Source: Nocardia bhagyanarayanae
Lineage (GTDB): Bacteria > Actinomycetota > Actinomycetes > Mycobacteriales > Mycobacteriaceae
Direction: 5' to 3'
Assembly (NCBI RefSeq): GCF_006716565.1
Contig: NZ_VFPG01000001.1
Coordinates: 5,332,001-5,396,000 of the forward strand
DNA: 64,000 nt
How positions within the stretch are numbered: the first letter of the stretch is position 1; every line of letters begins with the position of its first letter. The notes beneath the pieces are model-generated. The model saw only the letters and a list, made by a program, of their open reading frames with translations. It had not been told where the DNA came from and did no database searches. The position numbers were made by a program, and so were the translations under genes. Below, in pieces: positions 20,686-29,031 of this stretch.

Positions 20686-22578
20686 TCAGTCGCCGCCGAA
20701 CGCGCGGAAACTCAGGTAGCTCGGACGGTCGGGACGCAACAGGATGCGCTGACCCGCGATCTGGCGCCGCTTCCAGGGCGGAATCAGATGGCGCGGGAAA
20801 CTGGTGGGGCTGACCGCGACTCGCAGCCGATGCCCGGCGCGAAGCAGCGCCTCGGTGGGGTTGATCTCGACGTCGATCTCGAAGGCCTCCCCCGGCGTCA
20901 CCGGTAGCGCGGAATCGGCGGTCATGGGGTGCATGGCGAAAAGCAGTTCGCCCTCGGCGTAATAGCTGTCGGCGGAATCGGTCGCCCGCAGCGTCGACAA
21001 CAGCGCGCCACGGGTGAGCGGCGCCGAGACGCCGTCGGGGGATACGTCGCATACGGTGACCGACCAGAAGGCGTCGGTGCCGTCGACCGCGGCGAGCAGG
21101 TGCAGGTTCATCGGACCGGAGAGCACGGTGTCGGTCTCGAGCGGCGCGCTGGTGAAGGTGAGCGCGGTGGCCTCGCTGCGCCGGTCGTCGTTGCCGAAAC
21201 GGTCACCGAACAGCAGCGCGACGCCCATCGTCATCACCGCGGTGTTGTTCGAGGCGGCGCTGACCCGGCCCGTCGGCACCGTCAGTGAATACTCGGTATC
21301 CGTTGGCGCGGTGGACAATCCGCCGTCTGCGGCGGCGTGTGACGCGGTGCCGCTCGGATCGGCGGTGAGGTAGAGCCTGCGCACGCGCGTCGCCGGATCC
21401 GGGAATTCGGCGCGGCGGATCCAGCGACCGTCGCCCTGTCTGCGCACCGTCACCGGTCCGTATCCGTCGATTCCGTTGTCGATGCCCTTGACCCAGCGGT
21501 CGAAGAACGCGCACTGGAGTTCGTCGAGCGCCTGCGGGTTGCCGGGATCGCCGAAGCCGGAGCCGGGCGTGAGGTGGTAGGAGTCGTCCACCAGGATCTG
21601 CTTGGCGCCCGGCGCGACCGGAATACGCTCGTAGATGCGGAAATTCGAGCGGTTGTAGACGTCGTGCCAGCCGCCGTGGATCCAGGTGGGGACGTCGATC
21701 TCCTCGAAGTGCGCGAGCCGGGCCGCCCACTCGGGATTGAGGTAGCCGTCGGGGTGGTCGATGCTGACGGCGATCCGTATGGCGCGGCGCAGCCAATCCG
21801 AGCGCGCGGTGATCCGGTCGCGCAGATAATGGCCGAGCAGTCCGTTGCGCACGAGACCGGGCAGCGCCGGAATCCGCCCGGCTCCGTGCACGAACAGGAT
21901 CCACGCGAGCATGCCCGGCGTGGGCACCCCGCCGGTGAGCCCGAGTTCGCGCACCGGGTTCTCCCCCGCCTCGATGGCGAAGACGGCGGCGAGTCCCTCG
22001 GGGCGAAGGCCCGCGGTGACGAGCGCCGCGATCGCGCCGTAGGAAAGCCCCGTCACCGCCACACGTCCGTCGCACCATGGCTGTTCACGGACCCACCCGA
22101 CGACCTCGAGATAGTCGCGCTGCTCCCTCGGACCGAAGAAATCCCAAGTGCCCGTGGAACTTCCGGTGCCCCGCACGTCCACCATCAGACCCACGTACCC
22201 GCGCGACACGGCGGTGCGGTTGATCGCGAACGGTTCCAGGACGCCGCCCGCGGGTGTACGCAGCACGTCCCGCGCCGTCATCCTGGCGCGGTCCGACGGT
22301 GGGATGCGGCCCGCCAGCGCGCGCAGCGCCCGATTCGCGCGCATGCCGTGCCGGTTGATCATCTTGTTGTAAGCGGTGAAGTTGATCAGCGCCGGGAGCG
22401 GTTCGGCGGTCGGCCCGGAGCGGTCGCCGGGGCGCAGGACGTCGGCGCTGAGGACCGCGCCGTCGGACATGGGGATCGGAACCGTGACGGCCGCGTGCAG
22501 TCTCGGATAACGCTCCGGTCCGATGTCGAAGCGTGCGTCCGGCGGCGCGCCGGTGGCGCTAGACAGCGGCTCGACCAT
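20686..22578 (-). CDS. CocE/NonD-type alpha/beta hydrolase (X-Pro dipeptidyl-peptidase family)
   Basis: Protein of 630 residues. The catalytic core has DVRGTGSSTGTWD, the nucleophile elbow GLSYGA near residue 156, and a later acid/His region (WHDVYNR, SYHLTPGSGFG). The C-terminal third is the beta-rich PepX_C jelly roll (LSGPMNLHLLAAVDGTDAFW; GHRLRVAVSPTSFPRH). These enzymes hydrolyse acyl esters or N-terminal dipeptides. There is no signal peptide. The ATG at 22578 follows GAGAGGGG; the frame continues upstream only as antisense of the SDR gene. It starts 23 bp after the SDR gene and is probably co-transcribed with it. Substrate unknown. Confidence 0.9.
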   Translation of the reverse strand: MVEPLSSATGAPPDARFDIGPERYPRLHAAVTVPIPMSDGAVLSADVLRPGDRSGPTAEPLPALINFTAYNKMINRHGMRANRALRALAGRIPPSDRARMTARDVLRTPAGGVLEPFAINRTAVSRGYVGLMVDVRGTGSSTGTWDFFGPREQRDYLEVVGWVREQPWCDGRVAVTGLSYGAIAALVTAGLRPEGLAAVFAIEAGENPVRELGLTGGVPTPGMLAWILFVHGAGRIPALPGLVRNGLLGHYLRDRITARSDWLRRAIRIAVSIDHPDGYLNPEWAARLAHFEEIDVPTWIHGGWHDVYNRSNFRIYERIPVAPGAKQILVDDSYHLTPGSGFGDPGNPQALDELQCAFFDRWVKGIDNGIDGYGPVTVRRQGDGRWIRRAEFPDPATRVRRLYLTADPSGTASHAAADGGLSTAPTDTEYSLTVPTGRVSAASNNTAVMTMGVALLFGDRFGNDDRRSEATALTFTSAPLETDTVLSGPMNLHLLAAVDGTDAFWSVTVCDVSPDGVSAPLTRGALLSTLRATDSADSYYAEGELLFAMHPMTADSALPVTPGEAFEIDVEINPTEALLRAGHRLRVAVSPTSFPRHLIPPWKRRQIAGQRILLRPDRPSYLSFRAFGGD

Positions 22579-22601
22579 GGCGATCCCCTCTCCGTGTTCG
22601 A

Positions 22602-23462
22602 TCAGGGTGCGCGCAGGACCCCTGGCTTGTCGACGTAACGCTGCATCGCCCAGTTCAGCCCGCGCATGGCGAGGTTGTAGGAGGGCGGGAAATAGCGCTG
22701 GGCCCAGTGCCCGATGCGAATGTCCTGCGAGGTGTAGATCAGATACCTGTTCCGCTCGACCCCGCGCACAATGGATTTCGCGGCCTCCTCGGCGGTCACG
22801 GCGTGCCGCAGGAACAGCTTCAACCCCTGCTGCACCGCTTCGGCCTCGCGGTCGACGCCCGCGATGTCCACCCGGTTCACCATCGGGGTCGACATCGCGC
22901 CGGGGCACACCAGGCTCACGCCGATGCCGTGCCTGCGCAGGTCGAAGCGCAGCACCTCCGAGACGCCGCGCAGTCCGAATTTGCTCGCGCTGTACGGCGC
23001 GTGCCACGGCAGGCCGAACAGGCCTGCCGCCGAGGACACGTTGACCAGGTGTCCGCCGCGCCCGGCCTCGATCATCGGCGGCAGGAACTCCTCGATGACG
23101 TGGATCGGCCCCATCAGGTCGATGTCGATGGTGCGCCGCCACTGGTCGTGGGTGAGCCGGTCGACGGTCCCCCAGGTGGCGATGCCCGCCACGTTCATCA
23201 CGATGTCGACGCTGCCGATCTGTTCGTGCGTCTTGGCGGCCAGTGCGGCGACGGCGGTGTGATCGCTGACGTCGAGCGCTTCGGCAAGGTGCACCGTGGC
23301 GCCCGCGGCGCGCAACTCTTCGGCGGTACGCTGCAAGCCTGCCGCGTCGACATCCGTCAGGATCAGTGACGCGCCCTTGGCCGCTACCGCGTGCGCGGTG
23401 CCGTGGCCCAGACCGCTGGCCGCCCCGGTGATCAAGCAGCTCTTGCCGTCGAACTTCGTCAT
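22602..23462 (-). CDS. Classical SDR oxidoreductase
   Basis: NAD(P)-dependent short-chain dehydrogenase of 286 residues. It has the cofactor motif TGAASGLG near residue 13, the NVAG motif near residue 90, and the catalytic Ser...Tyr-x3-Lys (NVSS, then YSASK near residue 157). A 35-residue C-terminal extension (YFPPSYNLAMRGLNWAMQRY) is typical of membrane-associated actinobacterial SDRs. The ATG at 23462 has no Shine-Dalgarno, and a promoter at 23469-23497 would start the RNA at or next to the ATG, so the message may be leaderless. It is followed by the CocE-type hydrolase. Substrate unknown. Confidence 0.92.
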   Translation of the reverse strand: MTKFDGKSCLITGAASGLGHGTAHAVAAKGASLILTDVDAAGLQRTAEELRAAGATVHLAEALDVSDHTAVAALAAKTHEQIGSVDIVMNVAGIATWGTVDRLTHDQWRRTIDIDLMGPIHVIEEFLPPMIEAGRGGHLVNVSSAAGLFGLPWHAPYSASKFGLRGVSEVLRFDLRRHGIGVSLVCPGAMSTPMVNRVDIAGVDREAEAVQQGLKLFLRHAVTAEEAAKSIVRGVERNRYLIYTSQDIRIGHWAQRYFPPSYNLAMRGLNWAMQRYVDKPGVLRAP

Positions 23463-23468
23463 GGCTAG

Positions 23469-23497
23469 ACCATAGTGTTCACGAACATCATTGTCTA
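23469..23497 (-). promoter_or_regulatory. SDR promoter with operator-like inverted repeat in the spacer
   Basis: On the minus strand TAGACA (23497-23492), 17 bases, TATGGT (23474-23469). The spacer holds TGTTC-N2-GAACA (23476-23487 on the plus strand), a 5-2-5 inverted repeat placed as a repressor site. The two TetR genes upstream are candidate regulators. Confidence 0.5.
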
Positions 23498-23637
23498 TGA
23501 ATCGGACACGATCCGTCCCAGACGGAACCGACCACCCGGGGCGCGCGCGTGCCTGCCGACGGCCCGCGGGCCTCAGATCCGCGAAGCGCGTCCACGACGA
23601 CGGGCCGCGCCCGGAGCGGTGGGAAAGATACTCGAGC

Positions 23638-24282
23638 TCAGGGGTTTTCGTAGAGCAACAGGTCGACGACGCGCAGGATTCGGTCGAGGTCGAAGCGCTC
23701 GGGTTCGGCGAGCATCTGGCGCGCCACGGTCTGCACAGCGCCCTGGACGATTTCGACGAAGACGTCGAGATCGACCTCGTCGGTGCGCTCTTCGGCCGGT
23801 CGGCTCGCCAGCCAGTCGCGCAGCAGGCGCCGCAGCGGCGCGCGCAGTTCGTCGCGCGCCCGCTCGATCGGCGCGCGCAGCGCGGGGGGCACTCCGTCGA
23901 TCGGGAAGTAGACCAGTCGCCAGCTGTCCGGTACGGAGCGCAGATCGCTGAGGAAGCGCCTCAGCGCCGAGAGCAGCGCCGCCTTGGGATCGGCGGGCGC
24001 GGCGCCGCTCTCGGCGACGTGCGAGGTGGCGGCGACCATGCGTGCGGTCTCGCGCGCGATGAGGTCGCGGAGCAGATCGTCGCGGTTGGCGTAGAGGTCG
24101 TAGACCACCGGGCGGGTCACGCCGCCGCGCTCGGCCACCGCCGCGATGGTGACCTCGGCGAACCCGGATTCGGCGAGGATGCGTAAGGCCGTGTCGAGCA
24201 ACTGCTCTCGCCGGTCGGCGGGCTGCAGGCGCTTGGCGTACTTGCGGCGCGGCCGCGCGGCGTCGCTACCGGCGCGCGCCAC
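23638..24282 (-). CDS. TetR-family regulator
   Basis: Protein of 214 residues. The N-terminal TetR helix-turn-helix is RREQLLDTALRILAESGFAEVTI...VTRPVVYDLYANRDDLL (about 23-70). A helical ligand-binding domain (about 80-210) follows, containing FPIDGVPPALRAPIERAR. The GTG start at 24282 lies inside the end of the preceding TetR gene (17-base overlap), so the two are read together. It lies 175 bp before the SDR gene on the same strand and may control the SDR-hydrolase pair through the repeat at 23476-23487. Confidence 0.88.
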   Translation of the reverse strand: MARAGSDAARPRRKYAKRLQPADRREQLLDTALRILAESGFAEVTIAAVAERGGVTRPVVYDLYANRDDLLRDLIARETARMVAATSHVAESGAAPADPKAALLSALRRFLSDLRSVPDSWRLVYFPIDGVPPALRAPIERARDELRAPLRRLLRDWLASRPAEERTDEVDLDVFVEIVQGAVQTVARQMLAEPERFDLDRILRVVDLLLYENP

Positions 24283-24889
24283 CGGAGGCCTCCCCTATTC
24301 CAGCCGTCGCCACCGCTCGGCGCGCGATCCAGCGCAGGGTCGAGGCGATCGCGTCACGGCGTTGCGTTCCATCCTCGGCCAGCAGCAAACGCGCGGCGGT
24401 CTCGCTGGCGCTGATGGCGGTGTAGCTGACCAGTTCGGCGTCCAGCTCCCGTTCGGCCATGGCGGCGACGATCCGGATCATGGCTTCGGAGCGCTCGCGC
24501 AGCGCCATCCGGCCGCGGGCCACCCGTTCGTGCGCCGAGGGTGGCAGCGCTTGGTCGCGCATCAGCACGAAGCGCCACGTGCCGGGCGCGGCGAGCACCA
24601 TGCCCAGGAACAGATCGGCCGCCTCGACCGCGATCTCGGCGGGATCGGCCCCGGGCCGGATCTCGGGTAAGGCCGCGGCGGCCATCGTCAAGGCGCGCTC
24701 TTCCTCCCGGTCGAGCAGGGCGGTGAAAAGTCCATCGCGGTCGCCGAATTCGGCGTACAGGGCGGGCCTGGTCAGGCCAGCGGCCCGCGCGATGGCGTGC
24801 ATGCTCGCCTGGGCGTAGCCCTCGCGGAGGACCAGATCGCGTGCCGCGTCGAGGATCTGGTCGCGTCGCGCTGACACCTTCGCCTCCAT
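24266..24889 (-). CDS. TetR-family regulator
   Basis: Protein of 207 residues with a TetR DNA-binding domain (RRDQILDAARDLVLREGYAQASMHAI...LTRPALYAEFGDRDGLF, about 8-53) and a C-terminal domain of the AcrR-like type (LFLGMVLAAPGTWRFVLMRDQALPP). It is encoded divergently from the yrbE-mce operon, with 343 bp between starts, and overlaps the next TetR gene. TetR regulators flank several mycobacterial and nocardial mce loci, so it is a candidate mce repressor, but it could equally act on the SDR unit downstream. Confidence 0.88.
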   Translation of the reverse strand: MEAKVSARRDQILDAARDLVLREGYAQASMHAIARAAGLTRPALYAEFGDRDGLFTALLDREEERALTMAAAALPEIRPGADPAEIAVEAADLFLGMVLAAPGTWRFVLMRDQALPPSAHERVARGRMALRERSEAMIRIVAAMAERELDAELVSYTAISASETAARLLLAEDGTQRRDAIASTLRWIARRAVATAGIGEASGGARR

Positions 24890-25232
24890 CGTCGTCGGTC
24901 GTCGAGCGTCAGCACTCCCCCAGCGAACTGGTCACTCGATTGAAACAGTGTACGCAGTCGGTGACCCGACGGGGCGGACCGCGCTCGAACGTCACGCTGC
25001 CGCACATCGGCTTGTCCTCGGAGACAACCGGATTCGCCGAATTCTACGGCGGCGATGGCGGCTCGGAGGTAAATTGACGTCGTTGTATTTGCGTGTGACG
25101 TGCATTACTTCCGGCCGGTAAAAGTGCCGGTGATCACATGCGAATGTGCCGTCGGGCTATCGGTTTCCGTGGACCGTCGGGCGACGAGCGCCGAGGCGGA
25201 TCGGCGCGCAACGGGGGATGCAGGGAGGAACG
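24890..25232. other. Intergenic region between tetR and the mce operon
   Basis: 343 bp without a convincing gene, and lower in GC in its right half (around GGTAAATTGACG and TTGTATTTGCG, 25070-25100). It must hold the divergent promoters of tetR and of the mce operon. The part at 24940-24960 (GATTGAAACAGTGTACG) looks operator-like, but no clear inverted repeat or -10/-35 pair could be fixed. The mce operon ribosome-binding site AGGGAGGA lies just before 25233. Confidence 0.4.
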
Positions 25233-26078
25233 ATGAAGGAGGCGCCGCCGAGCGTCACGGACGCGGGCGCGATCCGTATCGCGCGGGAAAATGTCACCGG
25301 CACAGCGGTTTCCAGCGTGCGCACCTTCGGCCGGGCCGTCGATCTCGGCATCGAGTCGGTGCGCGGTGCGTTCGCCGATCTGATCGGCCTGCGTTTCCAG
25401 TGGCAGGAAATGCTGCGTCAGGCCTGGTATCTGGTGACTGTCACGGCACTGCCCGCCGTGCTGATGGCGGTCCCCTTCGGTGTGGTGGTTTCGGTGCAGG
25501 TCGGCAACCTGATCCACCAGCTCGGCGCCGACTCGATGATCGGCGCGGCGGGCGGCCTCGGCGTGATCCAGCAGGGCGCGCCCATCGCCACCGGGCTGCT
25601 GCTCGGCGGGGCGGGCGCCTCGGCCATCGCCGCCGATCTCGGCGCGCGGACCGTGCGCGAGGAGATAGACGCGTTGCGCACCATGGGAATCAGTCCCGTG
25701 CACCGGCTCGTGATACCCCGGGTGGCGGCCATGCTTTTCGTCGCGCCGCTGCTCAATGTGCTCATCATCTTCGTCGGCGTGGTCTCCGGCTACGCGGTGG
25801 CGATCAGCGCGCAGAACGTCACGCCGGGCAGCTACTGGGCGACGTTCGGCTCCTTCGCTGTCGTCGCCGACGTCTGGATCTCGCTGGCCAAGGCCATGCT
25901 GTTCGGCTTCCTCGTCGTGATCATCGCCTGCCAGCGCGGGCTGGAAGCGCGCGGCGGTCCGCGCGGCGTCGCCGACGGCGTCAACGCGGCCGTGGTGATC
26001 TCGGTGGCCGCGATAATCGTGGTCAACCTGGTGATCACCCAGATCGTCACGATGTTCCTCCCGCTGCGGGTGGCCTGA
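25233..26078 (+). CDS. yrbEA: YrbE/MlaE-type permease A of mce system
   Basis: Integral membrane protein of 281 residues, the MlaE-family permease half of an Mce lipid transporter. It has about five to six membrane helices (YLVTVTALPAVLMAVPFGVVVSV; MLFVAPLLNVLIIFVGVVSGYAV; VVISVAAIIVVNLVITQIV) and the conserved cytoplasmic segment REEIDALRTMGISPVHRLVIPR that contacts the MceG-type ATPase. The ATG at 25233 follows AGGGAGGA; an upstream ATG at 25146 lacks a ribosome-binding site. It is the first gene of an eight-gene operon, with one base between its stop and the next ATG. No MceG ATPase gene is in the window. Confidence 0.92.
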   Translation: MKEAPPSVTDAGAIRIARENVTGTAVSSVRTFGRAVDLGIESVRGAFADLIGLRFQWQEMLRQAWYLVTVTALPAVLMAVPFGVVVSVQVGNLIHQLGADSMIGAAGGLGVIQQGAPIATGLLLGGAGASAIAADLGARTVREEIDALRTMGISPVHRLVIPRVAAMLFVAPLLNVLIIFVGVVSGYAVAISAQNVTPGSYWATFGSFAVVADVWISLAKAMLFGFLVVIIACQRGLEARGGPRGVADGVNAAVVISVAAIIVVNLVITQIVTMFLPLRVA

Positions 26079-26079
26079 G

Positions 26080-26946
26080 ATGACCGCGACACCATATGCG
26101 CCGAAGGGACTCGGCTGGGCCTATCGCGTCGTCCGCAACCGCGGCCGGATCCTCGCTCCGGTCGAGAACACCGGCTTCCTGCTCGGTTTCGTCTTCCAGG
26201 CGTTGTGGGCGATACCGCTGACGCTGCGCCGCTACCGCACTCAGACGATGCGCACCATCACCGATATGACCTGGGGGCGCGGGTCGGTCATCGTCGGCGG
26301 CGGCACCGTGCCGATGCTGGTGGTGCTCGGTGTCGCCATGGGCGCGGGCGTCGGCATCCAGTCCTTCGCCGCGCTGGACCTGATCGGGCTCGGACCCGTC
26401 ACCGGCGTCGTGTCGGCCTTCGCCAACACCAGGGAACTCGCGCCGATCGCCGCGGCGGTCGGCTTCGCGGCGCAGGCGGGCTGCCGGACGACCGCGGAGA
26501 TCGGTTCGATGCGCATCTCCGAGGAGATCGACGCCATCGAATCCCTCGGGCTGCGTTCGGTGCCTTTCGTCGTCACCACGCGGGTGATCGCGGGCGCCGT
26601 CGCGATCGTACCGACCTTCCTCATCGCGCTGATCCTGAGCTATCTGGCCTGCTCCGCGGTGATCGTGCTGCTGCACGGCCAGGCGGGCGGTGTCTACAAC
26701 CATTACTTCTTCCAGTTCACCAGCGGCTACGACGTGCTAGCCGCGGTGATCAAGATCCTGGTGTTCGGCGTCACCGTCATCCTGATCCATTGCTACTACG
26801 GCTTTTTCGCCTCCGGCGGACCCGAGGGCGTCGGCATCGCCTCCGGACGCGCGGTGCGGGCCAGCTTCGTCGCCATCATCGCCCTCGACATGGTGCTCAC
26901 CATCGTGCTCTGGGGCGTCGACTCCGCCATCGAATTCCCGGGGTGA
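26080..26946 (+). CDS. yrbEB: YrbE/MlaE-type permease B of mce system
   Basis: Second MlaE-family permease, 288 residues. The family signature STEEIDA/E-ALG appears as MRISEEIDAIESLGLRSVPFVV near residue 145. It is preceded by the conserved loop FANTRELAPIAAAVGFAAQAGCRTTAEIG and followed by helices AIVPTFLIALILSYLACSAVIVLL and ILVFGVTVILIHCYYGFFA. It should pair with YrbEA to form the membrane channel that passes lipids from the MceA-F tunnel. It is spaced one base from the yrbEA stop codon and four bases from the next ATG. Confidence 0.92.
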   Translation: MTATPYAPKGLGWAYRVVRNRGRILAPVENTGFLLGFVFQALWAIPLTLRRYRTQTMRTITDMTWGRGSVIVGGGTVPMLVVLGVAMGAGVGIQSFAALDLIGLGPVTGVVSAFANTRELAPIAAAVGFAAQAGCRTTAEIGSMRISEEIDAIESLGLRSVPFVVTTRVIAGAVAIVPTFLIALILSYLACSAVIVLLHGQAGGVYNHYFFQFTSGYDVLAAVIKILVFGVTVILIHCYYGFFASGGPEGVGIASGRAVRASFVAIIALDMVLTIVLWGVDSAIEFPG

Positions 26947-26950
26947 GCGC

Positions 26951-28012
26951 ATGCCGAACTACGGACTTCCCGGTGTGCCGATGAGCAGGCGCGGTTCCCG
27001 CGCGCTCGGCGCGGCCGCGTTGACGGTGGCGGTGGTCGCGGGTCTCATCTGGCGCGCCGGGCTCGACGACCGGCCACCGGACCGCCTGCAGGTCCAGCTG
27101 CGCACCGAGCAGATCGGCGAGGGCGTCATCGAGGGCACGCGGGTGCGCTACGACGGCGTCACCGTCGGTGAGATCACCGAGATAGCCGCCGTCGACGAGG
27201 GACGCCAGCTGATCACACTGGAACTCGACAAGACCCAGACGGCGGGCCTGACCGACGCGCTGACCGTGGACTACGCCCCGGAGAACCTGTTCGGCATCAG
27301 CGCTCTCACGCTGCGCGCGGCCGACGGCGGCGCCCCACTCACCGAGGGCGATCTGATCGATCTCGCCGGAGCGCACGCGGGCAAGGTCACCGACGTGACC
27401 ATGGGCAGCCTGCTGCGCGCGCTCACCGAGACCTCCACCGAGGTGCTCACCCCGCAACTCTCGGAATTGCTCGCCACGGTGAACAGCGAGATGAGCTCGT
27501 TCGCGCCGCTCTGGGAGGCGATCATCACGCTGAGCCGCGCCGTGGCCGACACCCAGCGTTATCCGGCGCCGTACCTGATCGACCAGTACTCGGCCTTCTT
27601 CGGCGGCGTGGGCGATTTCGCCTCGGCGACCTTCCGGCTGCTGCACTCGGTCATGAATATCGAGATCTTCCTGACCGACCGCCCCCGCTACGACGCCACC
27701 ATCACCATGGTCGTGGACGGTGCGCTGCCGTCGATCGGCGTGCTCGGCGACGCCGCCAACCGGCACTTGTCCCCGTACACAACGGAACTGACTCCGCTCG
27801 TCGCCGCGCTCGCCGCCACCGTGCCCGCGCCGGGCCGCTCGCGCGCCGAGGTGACGGAACTGATCGACCGGTTGAACCGCATGTTCTCCGACACGCCCGA
27901 CGGCCCCGCCTTGAACGTGGCCGTGGCCCTGCGCGGGATGCCCGGGCTGGCGGTGCCGCTGCTCGGGACGTCCGGCTTCGCGGCGCTCGCTGGTCCGGGG
28001 GGTGCGCGATGA
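26951..28012 (+). CDS. mceA: Mce protein, position A
   Basis: Protein of 353 residues with one N-terminal membrane anchor (LGAAALTVAVVAGLIWRAG), an MlaD/MCE domain (about 45-115: VQLRTEQIGEGVIEGTRVRYDGVTVGEI) and a long helical Mce-C region. Mce subunits assemble into a tube that carries hydrophobic substrates across the periplasm-like space. The ATG at 26951 is used; an ATG at 26981 is possible. Its stop overlaps the next start as ATGA (28009-28012). The letter is assigned by operon position, and which mce cluster this is cannot be told here. Confidence 0.92.
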   Translation: MPNYGLPGVPMSRRGSRALGAAALTVAVVAGLIWRAGLDDRPPDRLQVQLRTEQIGEGVIEGTRVRYDGVTVGEITEIAAVDEGRQLITLELDKTQTAGLTDALTVDYAPENLFGISALTLRAADGGAPLTEGDLIDLAGAHAGKVTDVTMGSLLRALTETSTEVLTPQLSELLATVNSEMSSFAPLWEAIITLSRAVADTQRYPAPYLIDQYSAFFGGVGDFASATFRLLHSVMNIEIFLTDRPRYDATITMVVDGALPSIGVLGDAANRHLSPYTTELTPLVAALAATVPAPGRSRAEVTELIDRLNRMFSDTPDGPALNVAVALRGMPGLAVPLLGTSGFAALAGPGGAR

Positions 28013-29031
28013 CGACCCTGCCGATCCGAGCGGTGATGTGGCGACTCGGACTGTTCACCGTCGCGATGCTCGTGCTGCTCGTCGTCGTCGTGCAAGCGAT
28101 CACCCGGCCCGTGGACGGCGAGACCGGCGCCTACACCGCCGAATTCACCGATGTGAGCGGATTGAAGACCGGCGACGACGTCCGGATGTTCGGCGTCTCC
28201 GTCGGCAAGGTCGCCGCGATCGAGCGGGCAGGCACCAACGCGCGGGTGAGTTTCACGGTTCAGCGCGACCGTCCGATCTACGACTCCAGCGTCGTCGCCA
28301 TCCGCTACCAGTCCCTGACCGGTCAGCGTTATGTCGATGTGCGGCAACCGGATCGGCCGGGCGCGCCGCTGCCGCCCGGCGCGGCGCTCGGGGTGGCCAA
28401 CACGGTGCCGTCCTTCGACATCACCCAGCTGTTCAACGGGTTGCAGCCGGTGATCGCCGAGTTCTCCCCCGGCGCGCTCAACCAGTTCACCGAGAGCGTG
28501 CTCGCGGTGATCGAGGGCAACGGCTCCGGCATCGGTCCCGCGCTGGACGCCATCGAGAAACTCAGTCGCTACACCTCCGATCGCCAAGCGGTGATCGCGA
28601 CCATCGTGGCCAACCTGCACGCGATCTCCGCGCAGATCGGCGGGCGCTCACCGCATCTGGTCACCCTGATGGAAGGCCTCGCCGACGTGGTCAGCGCGTT
28701 CCGGGTGAAGCTGGACGGATTGCTCGACTTCGCCGCCGCGGCCCCCTCCGCGATGGGACCGTTGAACCGCCTGATGGAAACCCTCGGATTCACCGAACGC
28801 GCCAACCCGGATCTGATGACGGACCTGCGGCTGCTCTTCCCCGACCCGGAGGCCGCGCTCGAGCTGCTCGGCAGGCTCCCCGGCCTGCTCCAAGCGCTGA
28901 GCAACGTGCTGCCGCCCGCGCCCGGCGCGGCGGGACCGGTGCCGATGAGCTGTTCCAAGGGGCCGGTCCAGCTTCCCCAGGTGCTTTCGGTGCTCGTCGC
29001 CGGGCAGAGGATCGCGATATGCAACGGATGA
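28009..29031 (+). CDS. mceB: Mce protein, position B
   Basis: Protein of 340 residues: membrane anchor LGLFTVAMLVLLVVVVQAI, MCE domain with FTDVSGLKTGDDVRMFGVSVGKVAAI, then the Mce helical region, ending in a cysteine-containing tail (MSCSKGPVQLPQ...IAICNG), a common feature of MceB and MceC tails. It is translated from an ATG overlapping the mceA stop. It would form one of the six different rings or strands of the Mce tube. Confidence 0.92.
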   Translation: MTTLPIRAVMWRLGLFTVAMLVLLVVVVQAITRPVDGETGAYTAEFTDVSGLKTGDDVRMFGVSVGKVAAIERAGTNARVSFTVQRDRPIYDSSVVAIRYQSLTGQRYVDVRQPDRPGAPLPPGAALGVANTVPSFDITQLFNGLQPVIAEFSPGALNQFTESVLAVIEGNGSGIGPALDAIEKLSRYTSDRQAVIATIVANLHAISAQIGGRSPHLVTLMEGLADVVSAFRVKLDGLLDFAAAAPSAMGPLNRLMETLGFTERANPDLMTDLRLLFPDPEAALELLGRLPGLLQALSNVLPPAPGAAGPVPMSCSKGPVQLPQVLSVLVAGQRIAICNG

